Shown: one piece after another, positions 14,698-23,249 of the stretch
Layout of the letters: the number at the start of each line of letters is the position of its first letter
Numbering within the stretch: position 1 is the stretch's first letter
Origin: Geobacter sp. UBA5608
GTDB lineage: Bacteria > Desulfobacterota > Desulfuromonadia > Geobacterales > Pseudopelobacteraceae
DNA length: 34,175 nt
Assembly: GCA_002424705.1 (NCBI GenBank)
Contig: DIKW01000048.1
Span: forward strand, 2,179-36,353
Reading direction: 5' to 3'
The notes under the pieces: model-generated
Told to the model about the DNA's origin: nothing
What the model saw: the letters and a program-made list of their open reading frames with translations, nothing else
Database searches by the model: none
Translations under genes and position numbers: made by a program

Positions 14698-15834
14698 ATG
14701 AGCGAGAACCAACTGGAAACCATCATCAGCGAACGGATCCGCCGGCAGGGGCGGATCACCTTCTGCGACTACATGGCCGCCTGCCTCTACGAGCCGGGCC
14801 TGGGTTACTATACCTCGCCGGGCCGCAAGGTGGGTACGGCCGGTGATTTTTACACCAGCATCACCGTGCATGCCGCCTTCGGCCGGGTCATCGCCCGTGA
14901 GATTGCCCGGATGTGGCGCTCGCTGGGGCAGCCGATCGGTTTCACCCTGGTGGAGGTGGGGGCCGGGCATGGCCGCCTGGCCTGTGACATCATGGATTTT
15001 CTGGCCGAGCGCGAGCCGGACTGTTACGCCGCCAGCACCTTGTTGCTGGTGGAGCAGGAACCGTCCTTGGCCGAGGCTCAGGCTGCCTTGTTGTCGGTCC
15101 ACGGGCAGAAACTGGGCTGGCGCAGTCCGGCGCAACTGTCTGAGCTGCGCTTCAGCGGTGTGTTGTATTCCAACGAACTGCTGGACGCCATGCCGGTGCA
15201 CCGGGTGGTGATGACGGCCGAGGGGTTGCGGGAAGTCTATGTGACCCTGCAGGACGGCCAACTGGCCGAAGAGCTGGATCATCCTTCTACCCCGCACCTG
15301 GAGCAGTACCTGGCCCGCTACGGCACCCCGCTCCTGGTGGGCCAGGAGGCCGAGGTCTCCCTGGCCGGTCTGGCCTGGCTGGAGGCCGTGGCCGCATCCC
15401 TGGAACAGGGCTTTCTGTTGACGGTGGATTACGGCTTCCCCAAGGAAGAGCTGTACACCCCCCGTCGCCGCCAGGGCACCCTGCTCTGCTATCACCAGCA
15501 CCGGGTGGAGGATAATCCCTACATCCGGCTGGGCCAGCAGGACATCACCACCCATATCAACTTCAGCGCCCTGATGGAGCGTGGCGCGGAGCTGGGGCTG
15601 ACAACGGTCTGGTTTGGCGAACAGTACCGTTTTCTGTTGACGGCCGGCATAGTTGAGGAGTTCGAGGCGATCGAGAGCGCCGATCTGAGCGAGGCCGATA
15701 AGCTCAAGGCCCGCCTGACTCTCAAGCGGTTGATCATGCCGGAGGGGGGTATGGGCGACACCTTCCGGGTGCTGGTCCAGTCGCGGGGGGTTGAGCGGCC
15801 GCAGCTGGGCTGTATCAGGGGGATCGGGCTGTGA
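14698..15834 (+). CDS. MidA/NDUFAF7-family SAM-dependent methyltransferase
   Basis: 378 residues, the usual length. It starts with ISERIRRQGRITFCDYMAACLYEPGLGYYTS, typical of the family, then DFYTSITVHAAFGRVIAREI and a SAM-binding motif LVEVGAGHGRLACDIM. SNELLDAMPVHRV is the conserved region after it. Eukaryotic NDUFAF7 methylates an arginine of a complex I core subunit and is needed for complex I assembly; the bacterial target is assumed, not shown. Its stop overlaps the start of the HAD gene. A WYL regulator lies directly upstream. Confidence 0.9.
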   Translation: MSENQLETIISERIRRQGRITFCDYMAACLYEPGLGYYTSPGRKVGTAGDFYTSITVHAAFGRVIAREIARMWRSLGQPIGFTLVEVGAGHGRLACDIMDFLAEREPDCYAASTLLLVEQEPSLAEAQAALLSVHGQKLGWRSPAQLSELRFSGVLYSNELLDAMPVHRVVMTAEGLREVYVTLQDGQLAEELDHPSTPHLEQYLARYGTPLLVGQEAEVSLAGLAWLEAVAASLEQGFLLTVDYGFPKEELYTPRRRQGTLLCYHQHRVEDNPYIRLGQQDITTHINFSALMERGAELGLTTVWFGEQYRFLLTAGIVEEFEAIESADLSEADKLKARLTLKRLIMPEGGMGDTFRVLVQSRGVERPQLGCIRGIGL

Positions 15835-16463
15835 TGCCGCCCAATGCTGAGATCAAGGCGATCGTGTTCGATCTGGATGGCACGTTGTATGTCTCCCAGC
15901 AGTTCGAGCAGGTGGTCTGGCAGTCGGCCAGCCGCTACGCCGGTGATCTGCTGGGAGTGGCGCCTGAAGAGGGCGGCCGACAGCTGATCAGGCTGCGTCA
16001 GCAGCTGACTGCCGAGCGGGGCACCCTGCAGACCCTGGCGGTGGCCATCGAAACCCTGGGTGGTACCGTGCCCGAGTTGCACCGGCGCTTTGCCGCAGAG
16101 CTGGAACCGCACCATCACATCGAGCCGGACCCCCGCGTGGCGCCGCTGGTTGAGGCGCTGGGGCAACGCTACACCAGCTGGCTGCTGACCAACAACAACC
16201 GTACCCTGACTGAGAAGATTCTGGTCACTTTGGGGCTGGAGGCGGCCTTTGAGCGGGTGATCACCATCAACGACACCTGGCGTCCCAAGCCGGACGAATC
16301 GGTGCTGGACGAGGTGCTGGAGGCGCTGGGTCATGGTCCGGAGCAGGTGCTGTTCGTGGGAGACCGCTACGATATCGACCTGCGGCTGCCTGCTGAGCGG
16401 GGTTGCCCGGTGCTGCTTACGAAGACGGTCGACGAACTGATGGCGCTCTCGGCGCTGCTGTAG
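15834..16463 (+). CDS. HAD-superfamily hydrolase (phosphatase-like)
   Basis: 209 residues counted from ATG at 15834; a GTG at 15831 is an alternative start that would overlap the previous gene by four bases. HAD motif I is IVFDLDGTLY (nucleophile D13, acid D15), motif II is LLTNNN, and motifs III/IV are KPDES and FVGDRYDIDL. A helical cap sits between motifs I and II, as in subfamily I phosphatases. The substrate is unknown. It is co-translated with the MidA-type methyltransferase. Confidence 0.88.
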   Translation: MPPNAEIKAIVFDLDGTLYVSQQFEQVVWQSASRYAGDLLGVAPEEGGRQLIRLRQQLTAERGTLQTLAVAIETLGGTVPELHRRFAAELEPHHHIEPDPRVAPLVEALGQRYTSWLLTNNNRTLTEKILVTLGLEAAFERVITINDTWRPKPDESVLDEVLEALGHGPEQVLFVGDRYDIDLRLPAERGCPVLLTKTVDELMALSALL

Positions 16464-16662
16464 ACCGTATGGCACCAGTGGTACCGTTGTTTACCCCGCA
16501 TGTACGCTCGTCATATCGTGTCTCGTTTCCGGTTGTCGTACAGCACTATAAAACGATGTTACTAAATAACTTGATTTTTTTGCAGTGGTTTGCTTTACTG
16601 CGCAACATCTTCGTGCAACCGGTCAACACTGCGATCTTCCTTCTCCGTGGAGGTGTTACCCC

Positions 16663-18768
16663 ATGTTTAACGTGCGTCTGACAGCCAAGGTGCTGATCGC
16701 CATCGCCGTCACCCTTTCCATCGGTTTTGCCTGCCTGGGGGGCTTAAGCCTCTATCTTTCCTACAATTCGATGTTGGACCTGCAGCGAACAGCCACCCGT
16801 CAGGCCGCCGCCGCTGTGGTCCATGACCTGATCGAGCTGAAGATGAAAGGCGACTTCGAGGCCTTTAACGGCTACGTGGATGAGGTGGTCAAGCGGGGTG
16901 GCGCGCTCAAGATACAGCTGTTCCACGCCGACGGCAAACCGTACGGTGGCGGTGAGGAGAGTCAACTGCTGAAACAGGCAGTGGAATCCGGTGCCCAGAA
17001 GGAACAGAATGTCACGATTGACGGCAAATCTGCCCTGGTATTGGCCACGCCGCTGGTCAATGAGGCTCGCTGCAACGCCTGCCATGATGCCGGCCCCAAG
17101 TTCCTGGGGGGATTGCAACTGACCACCTCGCTGGAGGCCGGGGTAGCCAAGGCCAAAAAACTGGCACTGATACTGGCCGGCGTGGGCGTGTTCTTCTTTT
17201 TTGTGATCATCGCCGTGTTGTACCTGCTGATTTCCCGTTTGGTGGTGCGGCCGATCAAGGTACTCTCCGCCCAGGTGGCGGAGATCGCCAAGGGCGAGGG
17301 CGACCTGACCAGGATTATCCCGATCAAATCGCACGACGAGATCGGACTGCTGGGTGAGGAGGTCAACCACCTGACCCAGAAGATCCGTGAGATCATCGCT
17401 TCTCTCTACCAGCAGGCCTGCCTGATCGGCTCCAGTGTCTGCGAACTGGCCGCCGGTACCGAGCGGATAGTCAAGACCTCGGAGTCGCAGAAGGAGGGTG
17501 CCGCCGCCGTGGCGGTGGCGGCCGAGGAGATGGCCCAGACCATCCATGGTGTGGCCGATAACACCCACCGTGCTGCAGCTCTTTCTGCCCAAGTTGACAG
17601 TGCTGCCAATGACGGTATGGCGGTGGTGCAGCAGACCTGCGACTGCATGCGCAGCATCGCCGACAGCGTCCAGGAGACCCTGCAGGGGATCCGTCAGCTG
17701 GAGGGCTCGTCCAATCAGATCGGCGACATGCTGAACCTGATCGAGGATATTGCCGATCAGACCAACCTGCTGGCGCTGAATGCCGCCATTGAGGCGGCCC
17801 GGGCCGGCGAGGCCGGCCGCGGTTTTGCGGTGGTGGCCGATGAGGTGCGGGCCCTGGCCGAAAAGACCACCAAATCAACCCGCGAGATTGAGCGGATTGT
17901 GGCCTCGATCCAGCAGGAGAGTCAGCGTGCCGTGGGGCTGATCAACAGGGAGAGCCAACTGGTGCAGACCGGACTGACCCAGGCTGAGGACGCCCGCAAC
18001 CGACTGGAGGCGATCCGGCAGCATGCCTATGAATCGAAAGAGATGATCGATCAGATCGCCGTGGCCAGCGAGGAACAGAGCGCCACCACCGGCGAGATCG
18101 CCGGCAAGATCCACCATGTCTCGGAGATATCCAGCGAGACCAACGCCATGATGCAGAAGAGCGCCGAGGCCTTCGGCCAGTTCTCCGAGGTGGTGGAGCA
18201 GATCTACGGCACGGTCGGTAAATTCTCGGTGGGCAACTACCACGATCAGATCAAGGCCTATGTCAAGGAACTGCACGACGGCGTCCAGCAGGTGATCGCC
18301 GAGGCGCTGCAGCGGGGCACCATCAGCGAGGCCGACCTGTTTGACCGGGCCTACAAGCCCTATCCGCAGAAAACCGAACCGCCCAAGTTCACCACTCGTT
18401 TTGACAGCTTCTTCGATCGGGCGGTGTCCCCGCTGCAGGAGACGATCGTCAACCGGGACAGCAACGTGCTGTACGCGATCTGCTTTGACGACAAGGCCTA
18501 TGTGCCGACCCACAACCAGCGCTACAGCAAGCCGCTGACCGGCAATCCGGAGCAAGACCGCAACAATAACCGCACCAAGCGGATCTTTAGCGACCACACC
18601 GGCAGCCGCTGCGCAGCCAACCTGGACGGGATCCTGCTGCAGACCTATCGCCGCGACACCGGCGAGATCCTGAACGACATCAGCCTGCCGGTCTACATCA
18701 ACGGCCGGCACTGGGGCGGCATCCGGATCGGCTACAAGGCGCCCTGCAGTTCGGTCGTCAACCTGTAG
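16663..18768 (+). CDS. Methyl-accepting chemotaxis protein with periplasmic c-type heme motif and extra C-terminal domain
   Basis: 701 residues. TM1 is at about 10-32, a periplasmic sensor domain at 35-165, TM2 at 168-190, HAMP at 191-245, and then the MCP signalling coiled coil with its tip at about 361-400 (DIADQTNLLALNAAIEAARAG). The sensor carries C137-N-A-C140-H141, a CxxCH heme c attachment motif followed by PKFLGGLQL, as in heme-PAS MCP sensors described from Geobacter sulfurreducens. It therefore probably senses redox state, oxygen or NO. After the coiled coil a C-terminal domain of about 180 residues (525-701) contains FDDKAYVPTHN, NRTKRIF and a final VYINGRHWGGIRIGYK; it recurs in other MCPs and is probably a second, cytoplasmic sensor. 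The start at 16663 is chosen for GGAGGT and the TM1 position. The 199-base gap upstream shows no confident promoter. Confidence 0.92.
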   Translation: MFNVRLTAKVLIAIAVTLSIGFACLGGLSLYLSYNSMLDLQRTATRQAAAAVVHDLIELKMKGDFEAFNGYVDEVVKRGGALKIQLFHADGKPYGGGEESQLLKQAVESGAQKEQNVTIDGKSALVLATPLVNEARCNACHDAGPKFLGGLQLTTSLEAGVAKAKKLALILAGVGVFFFFVIIAVLYLLISRLVVRPIKVLSAQVAEIAKGEGDLTRIIPIKSHDEIGLLGEEVNHLTQKIREIIASLYQQACLIGSSVCELAAGTERIVKTSESQKEGAAAVAVAAEEMAQTIHGVADNTHRAAALSAQVDSAANDGMAVVQQTCDCMRSIADSVQETLQGIRQLEGSSNQIGDMLNLIEDIADQTNLLALNAAIEAARAGEAGRGFAVVADEVRALAEKTTKSTREIERIVASIQQESQRAVGLINRESQLVQTGLTQAEDARNRLEAIRQHAYESKEMIDQIAVASEEQSATTGEIAGKIHHVSEISSETNAMMQKSAEAFGQFSEVVEQIYGTVGKFSVGNYHDQIKAYVKELHDGVQQVIAEALQRGTISEADLFDRAYKPYPQKTEPPKFTTRFDSFFDRAVSPLQETIVNRDSNVLYAICFDDKAYVPTHNQRYSKPLTGNPEQDRNNNRTKRIFSDHTGSRCAANLDGILLQTYRRDTGEILNDISLPVYINGRHWGGIRIGYKAPCSSVVNL

Positions 18769-18803
18769 CCGGGATCTGCATAGCGCACGTGCAGGCACCT
18801 AAG

Positions 18804-18840
18804 GCGGGGTTCTCGATATGAGGGCCCCGCTTTGTGCTTT
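18804..18840 (+). terminator. Rho-independent terminator after the chemoreceptor gene
   Basis: GCGGGGTTCTC (18804-18814) pairs with GAGGGCCCCGC (18820-18830) over 11 positions including two G-U pairs, with a GATAT loop, followed by TTTGTGCTTT. Confidence 0.9.
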
Positions 18841-18865
18841 ACTTCCTAACCGGTTGCGCTAGAGT
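18838..18865 (+). promoter_or_regulatory. Possible promoter of the histidine kinase-glgA unit
   Basis: TTTACT (18838-18843) and TAGAGT (18860-18865) are separated by 16 bases, immediately behind the terminator. A start near 18872 would fit translation from ATG 18892. Moderate match only. Confidence 0.38.
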
Positions 18866-18891
18866 TGCACGACGAGCGACTGTGGGAGTTT

Positions 18892-21765
18892 ATGAACCGT
18901 TTTGCCTCTACCCCATACAAAGCGCTGCTCGGTGGGTTCCTGCTGGGACTGATCGGTCTGCTGCTGAACTGGCTGCTGCCGATTGAGGTCTACTATCGGC
19001 TTTCATTCCTGCTGGGATCAATCGGTGCCTTGCTGGCACTGGACCTCTTGGGAGCACGGGCCGGCATGCTGGTGGGGCTGCTTGCCGCCAGCGGCACCCT
19101 GCTGCTGTGGGGGCAGCCGTTCCCCTTTCTGGTCCTTGCCGCCGAGATCGCCGTCATAGCGCTGCTGCACCGTCGGCTGCAAAACATGATGGCTGCGGCT
19201 TGCCTGTACTGGCTGCTGCTGGGTGGCCCCGTGCTGGTGGCTATCTACCACCTGCAGATGAAGGTGGAGTTGACGGCCAGCCTGCTCTATGCGCTGAAAT
19301 TTGCCGTCAACGGCGTCTTCAATGCCCTGCTGGCCTCGCTGCTCTTGCTGGCCATACGCTTTGTTCTCTTCCGGCGCCACGGCGATGTACATCTGCGGCT
19401 TCATTTTGCCGAGGCGCTGACGCTGCTTTTGACCGCCATCGTTTTCATACCGACCACCGTTGCCACCGCCATCAGCCTGCATATGGAGCTTGAGGAGCAG
19501 GAACAGCAGCTGAAGAAATATTCGCAGCAGATGGTTGAGACCAGTCAGCAGCGGTTGCAGGCTGACCCCGCACAGCCCGGCGGCAGCCAGCAGCTGCAGC
19601 AGCAGGCATCGTTCATGGCCGAACGGCGCAGGGTATACGTCACGGTGCTTGATCAGCAGGGTGCGATTATCGTGACCACCAGCAGCAAACCGCCACTCGA
19701 CGCGCCGCCGGGCATCTCGACGGTGCGCCCCATCAAGCTGCCCGGCATGCCTTGGATCGAGATCATGCGCCGGGCCGTGTTGGTCAATCGCAGCCCGATG
19801 GGTAACGGTGTGCCGCGGGAGGTGCTGGTCGAAACTCCCTATGCGCCGGTGGTTGCCGCCCTGAACAGCCGCGCCGTAAACCTGTTCGGATTGCTGTTTG
19901 GCCTGATGGTGGCCACCGTGCTGTCGGCCAAGCTGATCAGTGCGCGCTTCGGTCGTTCGATCCACAACCTGGAGCTTACCACCGCCAGCCTACCGCTTAA
20001 GCTGAGCCAGGGGCAGTCGCCAAGCTGGCCCAATTCGTTCCTGCGCGAGGTGGGGGAGCTGACCGAAAACATCCGGCAGATGGCGGATAGTCTGGCAAGC
20101 GCCTTCAGCGAGCTGCGCACGATTAACGATAGCCTGGAAGAGCGGGTGTCGGAGCGGACCAGCGAGTGCGCGGTGGCCCGGGATGCGGCGCAGCGGGCCA
20201 GCCAGGCCAAAGGGCGTTTCTTGGCGGTGATGAGCCACGAGATCCGCACCCCGATGAACGCCATCATGGGGATCACCTCGCTGCTGCGTGAAACGTCGCT
20301 TAACCCTCGTCAGCGCGAGTTGTTGGACTGCGCCAATGACGCAGCCACCTCGCTGCTGCAGATCATCAACGACATACTCGACTTTTCCCGGATCGAGGCT
20401 AACCGGCTGGAGATATACCGCCAACCGTTCAGCCTGAAGCGGCTCTTGGAGGCGCTGAGCAGCCTGTATGGGGTAACGGCCCGCTGCAAACAGCTGGAGT
20501 TTGTCGTGGAGTATGCCGATGGAGCACCCGATCTGCTGATCGGAGACGAGGGACGCCTGCGTCAGGTGCTGTCCAACCTGATGGGCAACGCCCTCAAGTT
20601 TACCGAACAGGGGCGGGTCAGCCTGAAGGTTGCGCCGCTTGCAGGCACTGACGACCAGCCCGGATTATGGCTGCGCTTTGAGGTCAGCGACACCGGTATC
20701 GGTATCCCGCTGGACAAGCAGCTGCTGATCTTTGATATGTTCAGCCAGGTAGATGATTCCACCACCCGTCGTTTTGGCGGCACCGGCCTGGGGCTGACCA
20801 TCAGCAAACAGTTGGTGGAGTTGATGGGGGGCAGTCTGATGGTGCAGTCGAGCCCAGGCCACGGTTCATGCTTCAGCTTTGAGCTCCCCTTTGAGCTGGC
20901 CAAATCCTTGCCGTCCGCCGCGTTGTCTGCGGATGACGAGGGACCACTGCCCCGCTTCAACATACTGCTGGCAGAAGACAATCCGGCCAATCAGCTGGTG
21001 TTACGGGAATTCCTGTCAACGCTGGGCCAGGAGGTGGTGGTGGTCGCTGACGGCAGACAGTTGCTGGCGGCCTTGGCCAGGCAGTCATTCGATCTGGTGC
21101 TGACCGACATCTCCATGCCGGAGATGGACGGACTGCAGGCCGTGGCAGCCATCCGTTCCGGCGAGCTGCCAGGGGTCGATAGCCAGATACCGGTGATTGC
21201 CATGACCGCCCACGCCTTGTCCGAAGACCGCGACCGTTTCCTGTCGGCCGGTCTGGACGGCTATGTGACCAAGCCGGTGGAGATCAGGCAACTGGTCGGC
21301 GAGCTGCGTCGCGTTATGCCGGACCGGTTCAACATTACAGCAGATGGGTACCATGACACCATACAGCACCCCAGGGAGAAAGCCATGATCGACCCCAGCA
21401 CCACCAGCGCAGCAATGAGCGATGAGCCCCTTGACCGTGATTACCTGGAGCGCAACTATCTGGCCCTGGGCTGTGCTGATGTGCTGGTCGACGTGGTGGC
21501 CATGTATCTCGAGAGCGTGCCGCACAAGATGGCTGGGCTTCAGGCTGCGCTGGCGGCCAACGATAGTGCAGAGTTTGCCAGGCTGATCCACGGCCTGAAG
21601 GGGGAATCCGGGTCGGTTGGCGCGCGCTTGGTGACCGCGCGGGCGGCGAGCCTCGAGCAGTATGCCCGTCAGGGCGATCTGACCGCCTGTTCAGGCGGTA
21701 TGCCGGAGCTGGAGCATGAACTGCAGCGGGCCATTACGGTTCTGCAACAGGAGTTTACAGCATGA
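18892..21765 (+). CDS. Membrane-bound hybrid histidine kinase (sensor-HisKA-HATPase-REC-HPt)
   Basis: 957 residues. Five to six hydrophobic segments (about 10-160) and another at 178-198 precede an extracytoplasmic stretch of about 130 residues, a last TM (328-348) and a HAMP-like linker. HisKA follows with H449 (AVMSHEIRTPMNA), then HATPase (NLMGNALKFTEQG, DTGIGIP, GGTGLGLTISKQL), a receiver with phospho-acceptor D739 (LTDISMPEMDG) and K794, and a C-terminal HPt with H900 (LIHGLKGESG). It thus holds a complete internal phosphorelay and needs an external output partner. A TTG at 18865 is open in frame but lies in the predicted -10 box, so ATG 18892 is preferred. The stop overlaps the glgA start by ATGA. 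The signal sensed is unknown. Confidence 0.92.
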   Translation: MNRFASTPYKALLGGFLLGLIGLLLNWLLPIEVYYRLSFLLGSIGALLALDLLGARAGMLVGLLAASGTLLLWGQPFPFLVLAAEIAVIALLHRRLQNMMAAACLYWLLLGGPVLVAIYHLQMKVELTASLLYALKFAVNGVFNALLASLLLLAIRFVLFRRHGDVHLRLHFAEALTLLLTAIVFIPTTVATAISLHMELEEQEQQLKKYSQQMVETSQQRLQADPAQPGGSQQLQQQASFMAERRRVYVTVLDQQGAIIVTTSSKPPLDAPPGISTVRPIKLPGMPWIEIMRRAVLVNRSPMGNGVPREVLVETPYAPVVAALNSRAVNLFGLLFGLMVATVLSAKLISARFGRSIHNLELTTASLPLKLSQGQSPSWPNSFLREVGELTENIRQMADSLASAFSELRTINDSLEERVSERTSECAVARDAAQRASQAKGRFLAVMSHEIRTPMNAIMGITSLLRETSLNPRQRELLDCANDAATSLLQIINDILDFSRIEANRLEIYRQPFSLKRLLEALSSLYGVTARCKQLEFVVEYADGAPDLLIGDEGRLRQVLSNLMGNALKFTEQGRVSLKVAPLAGTDDQPGLWLRFEVSDTGIGIPLDKQLLIFDMFSQVDDSTTRRFGGTGLGLTISKQLVELMGGSLMVQSSPGHGSCFSFELPFELAKSLPSAALSADDEGPLPRFNILLAEDNPANQLVLREFLSTLGQEVVVVADGRQLLAALARQSFDLVLTDISMPEMDGLQAVAAIRSGELPGVDSQIPVIAMTAHALSEDRDRFLSAGLDGYVTKPVEIRQLVGELRRVMPDRFNITADGYHDTIQHPREKAMIDPSTTSAAMSDEPLDRDYLERNYLALGCADVLVDVVAMYLESVPHKMAGLQAALAANDSAEFARLIHGLKGESGSVGARLVTARAASLEQYARQGDLTACSGGMPELEHELQRAITVLQQEFTA

Positions 21766-23249
21766 GTCAGTCTGAGCAGCCGCTCAAGATACTGTTTGCC
21801 GCCGCCGAGGCAGCCCCGTTTGCCAAGACCGGCGGGCTGGGGGAGGTGGTGGGCGACCTGCCCCGCTATCTGCAGCGGATGGGCCATGATGTGCGGGTGG
21901 TGCTGCCGCGTTACTACAGCATCGATCCTGATCGCTACGACCTGAAGCTTTTGCCCGGTTCGCTGGTGGTGCCGATGGGGATCATCGGCGAGATGTACTG
22001 CGGGGTCTGGGAGGGACGGCTGCCCAAGAGCGAGGTGCCGGTCTATTTTCTTGAACATGATGGCCTTTACGGCCGCGACGGCATCTACGGCGTCGACAAC
22101 GTGGCCTTCATGGACAACGACAACCGCTATGTCTTTCTCTCCAAGGCCGCACTGGAGCTGCCCAAGTTGCTGGGCTGGCAGCCCGATATCCTGCATGCCC
22201 ACGACTGGCACACCGCCGCCGTGCCACTCTTGCTCAATACCAGTTACCGCACCGACCCGCTGGTGGGCAATGCCGCCTCGATCCTCACCATCCACAACAT
22301 GCAGTATCAGGGGGTATTTTATCCCGGCCTGATGGAGGTGCTGGATGTGGGCTGGGACCAGTTCACCTTTCTGGGGTTGGAAAAGGATGATCAGGTCAAC
22401 CTGCTCAAAGGGGGCATCTATCAGGCCACGCTGCTGAATACGGTCAGTCAGGGCTACGCCCGTGAGATCCAGACTGCCGCCTTCGGCTGGGGGTTGGAGG
22501 GGGTGCTGCGGGAACGGTCTGCCGATCTGTACGGTATCCTGAACGGGGTGGATTACGAGGAGTGGAATCCGGCCAGCGACCACTACCTGCCGGCCAACTA
22601 CGGCAGCGATGACTTCTCCGGCAAGGCGGTCTGCAAGCGGGCCTTGCAGCGTCGCTTCGGCCTGCCGGAGGTTGATGTGCCGCTGTTCGGGGTGGTCTCC
22701 CGCATGGTGGCCCAGAAAGGGACCGATCTGCTGGCCGAGGCGATCCACGAGATGCTCAAGCTGGATATCCAGCTGGTGGTGGTCGGCACCGGAGAACCGT
22801 GGGCCCACTTCTTCTTTGGCGGCATGGCCCATCGTCACCCTGAACAGGTGGGTTGCTTTATCGGTTACGACAACGCCCTGGCCCACCTGGTGGAGGCCGG
22901 CAGCGATTTCTTTCTGATGCCGTCGGCCTTTGAACCCTGCGGCCTGAATCAGATGTATTCGCTGGCCTACGGTACCCCGCCGCTGGTGCGGGCCACCGGC
23001 GGCCTGGATGACAGTGTCGAGAACTTCAATGAGGCCGAGCTTACCGGCGACGGCTTCAAGTTCTGGAGCCACACCGCCGCCGCCCTGTTCGACACCGTGG
23101 GCTGGGCCACCTGGACTTACTACAACAACCAGCCCGGTCTGGCCGCCCTGCGCAGAAACGGCATGGCCAAGCGCTTCACCTGGGAGGCGGCGGCCCAGGC
23201 CTATGACCAGCTCTACCGCCAGGCGCTCAGGAGCAAGCGTGGTGTGTAG
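21762..23249 (+). CDS. glgA: Glycogen synthase (ADP-glucose type)
   Basis: 495 residues, GT5 family with two Rossmann lobes. It extends alpha-1,4-glucan from ADP-glucose. K22-TGG (FAKTGGLGEVVGDLP) is the ADP-glucose-binding motif; DILHAHDWHTA, TIHNMQYQG, GILNGVDYEEWNP and the acceptor-side EPCGLNQMYSLAYGTPPLVRATGGL are also present. No other glycogen gene is visible nearby. Its ATG sits in the stop of the hybrid kinase, so the two proteins are probably made together. Its own end overlaps the predicted start of the PBP gene. Confidence 0.97.
   Translation: MSQSEQPLKILFAAAEAAPFAKTGGLGEVVGDLPRYLQRMGHDVRVVLPRYYSIDPDRYDLKLLPGSLVVPMGIIGEMYCGVWEGRLPKSEVPVYFLEHDGLYGRDGIYGVDNVAFMDNDNRYVFLSKAALELPKLLGWQPDILHAHDWHTAAVPLLLNTSYRTDPLVGNAASILTIHNMQYQGVFYPGLMEVLDVGWDQFTFLGLEKDDQVNLLKGGIYQATLLNTVSQGYAREIQTAAFGWGLEGVLRERSADLYGILNGVDYEEWNPASDHYLPANYGSDDFSGKAVCKRALQRRFGLPEVDVPLFGVVSRMVAQKGTDLLAEAIHEMLKLDIQLVVVGTGEPWAHFFFGGMAHRHPEQVGCFIGYDNALAHLVEAGSDFFLMPSAFEPCGLNQMYSLAYGTPPLVRATGGLDDSVENFNEAELTGDGFKFWSHTAAALFDTVGWATWTYYNNQPGLAALRRNGMAKRFTWEAAAQAYDQLYRQALRSKRGV

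Noticed and set aside
16560..16590. T-rich segment resembling a sigma54 promoter or terminator ahead of the chemoreceptor
   Set aside because: The -24 GG is missing and no hairpin precedes the T run; sigma28 elements were not found either.
18865..18891. TTG start for the hybrid kinase nine codons upstream
   Set aside because: It has a poor ribosome binding site and coincides with a predicted -10 box; ATG 18892 begins a typical membrane N terminus.
23008..23241. N-terminal extension of the penicillin-binding protein inside glgA
   Set aside because: It is the glgA sequence read in another frame; a GTG at 23242 with AGGAG upstream gives a normal signal segment.
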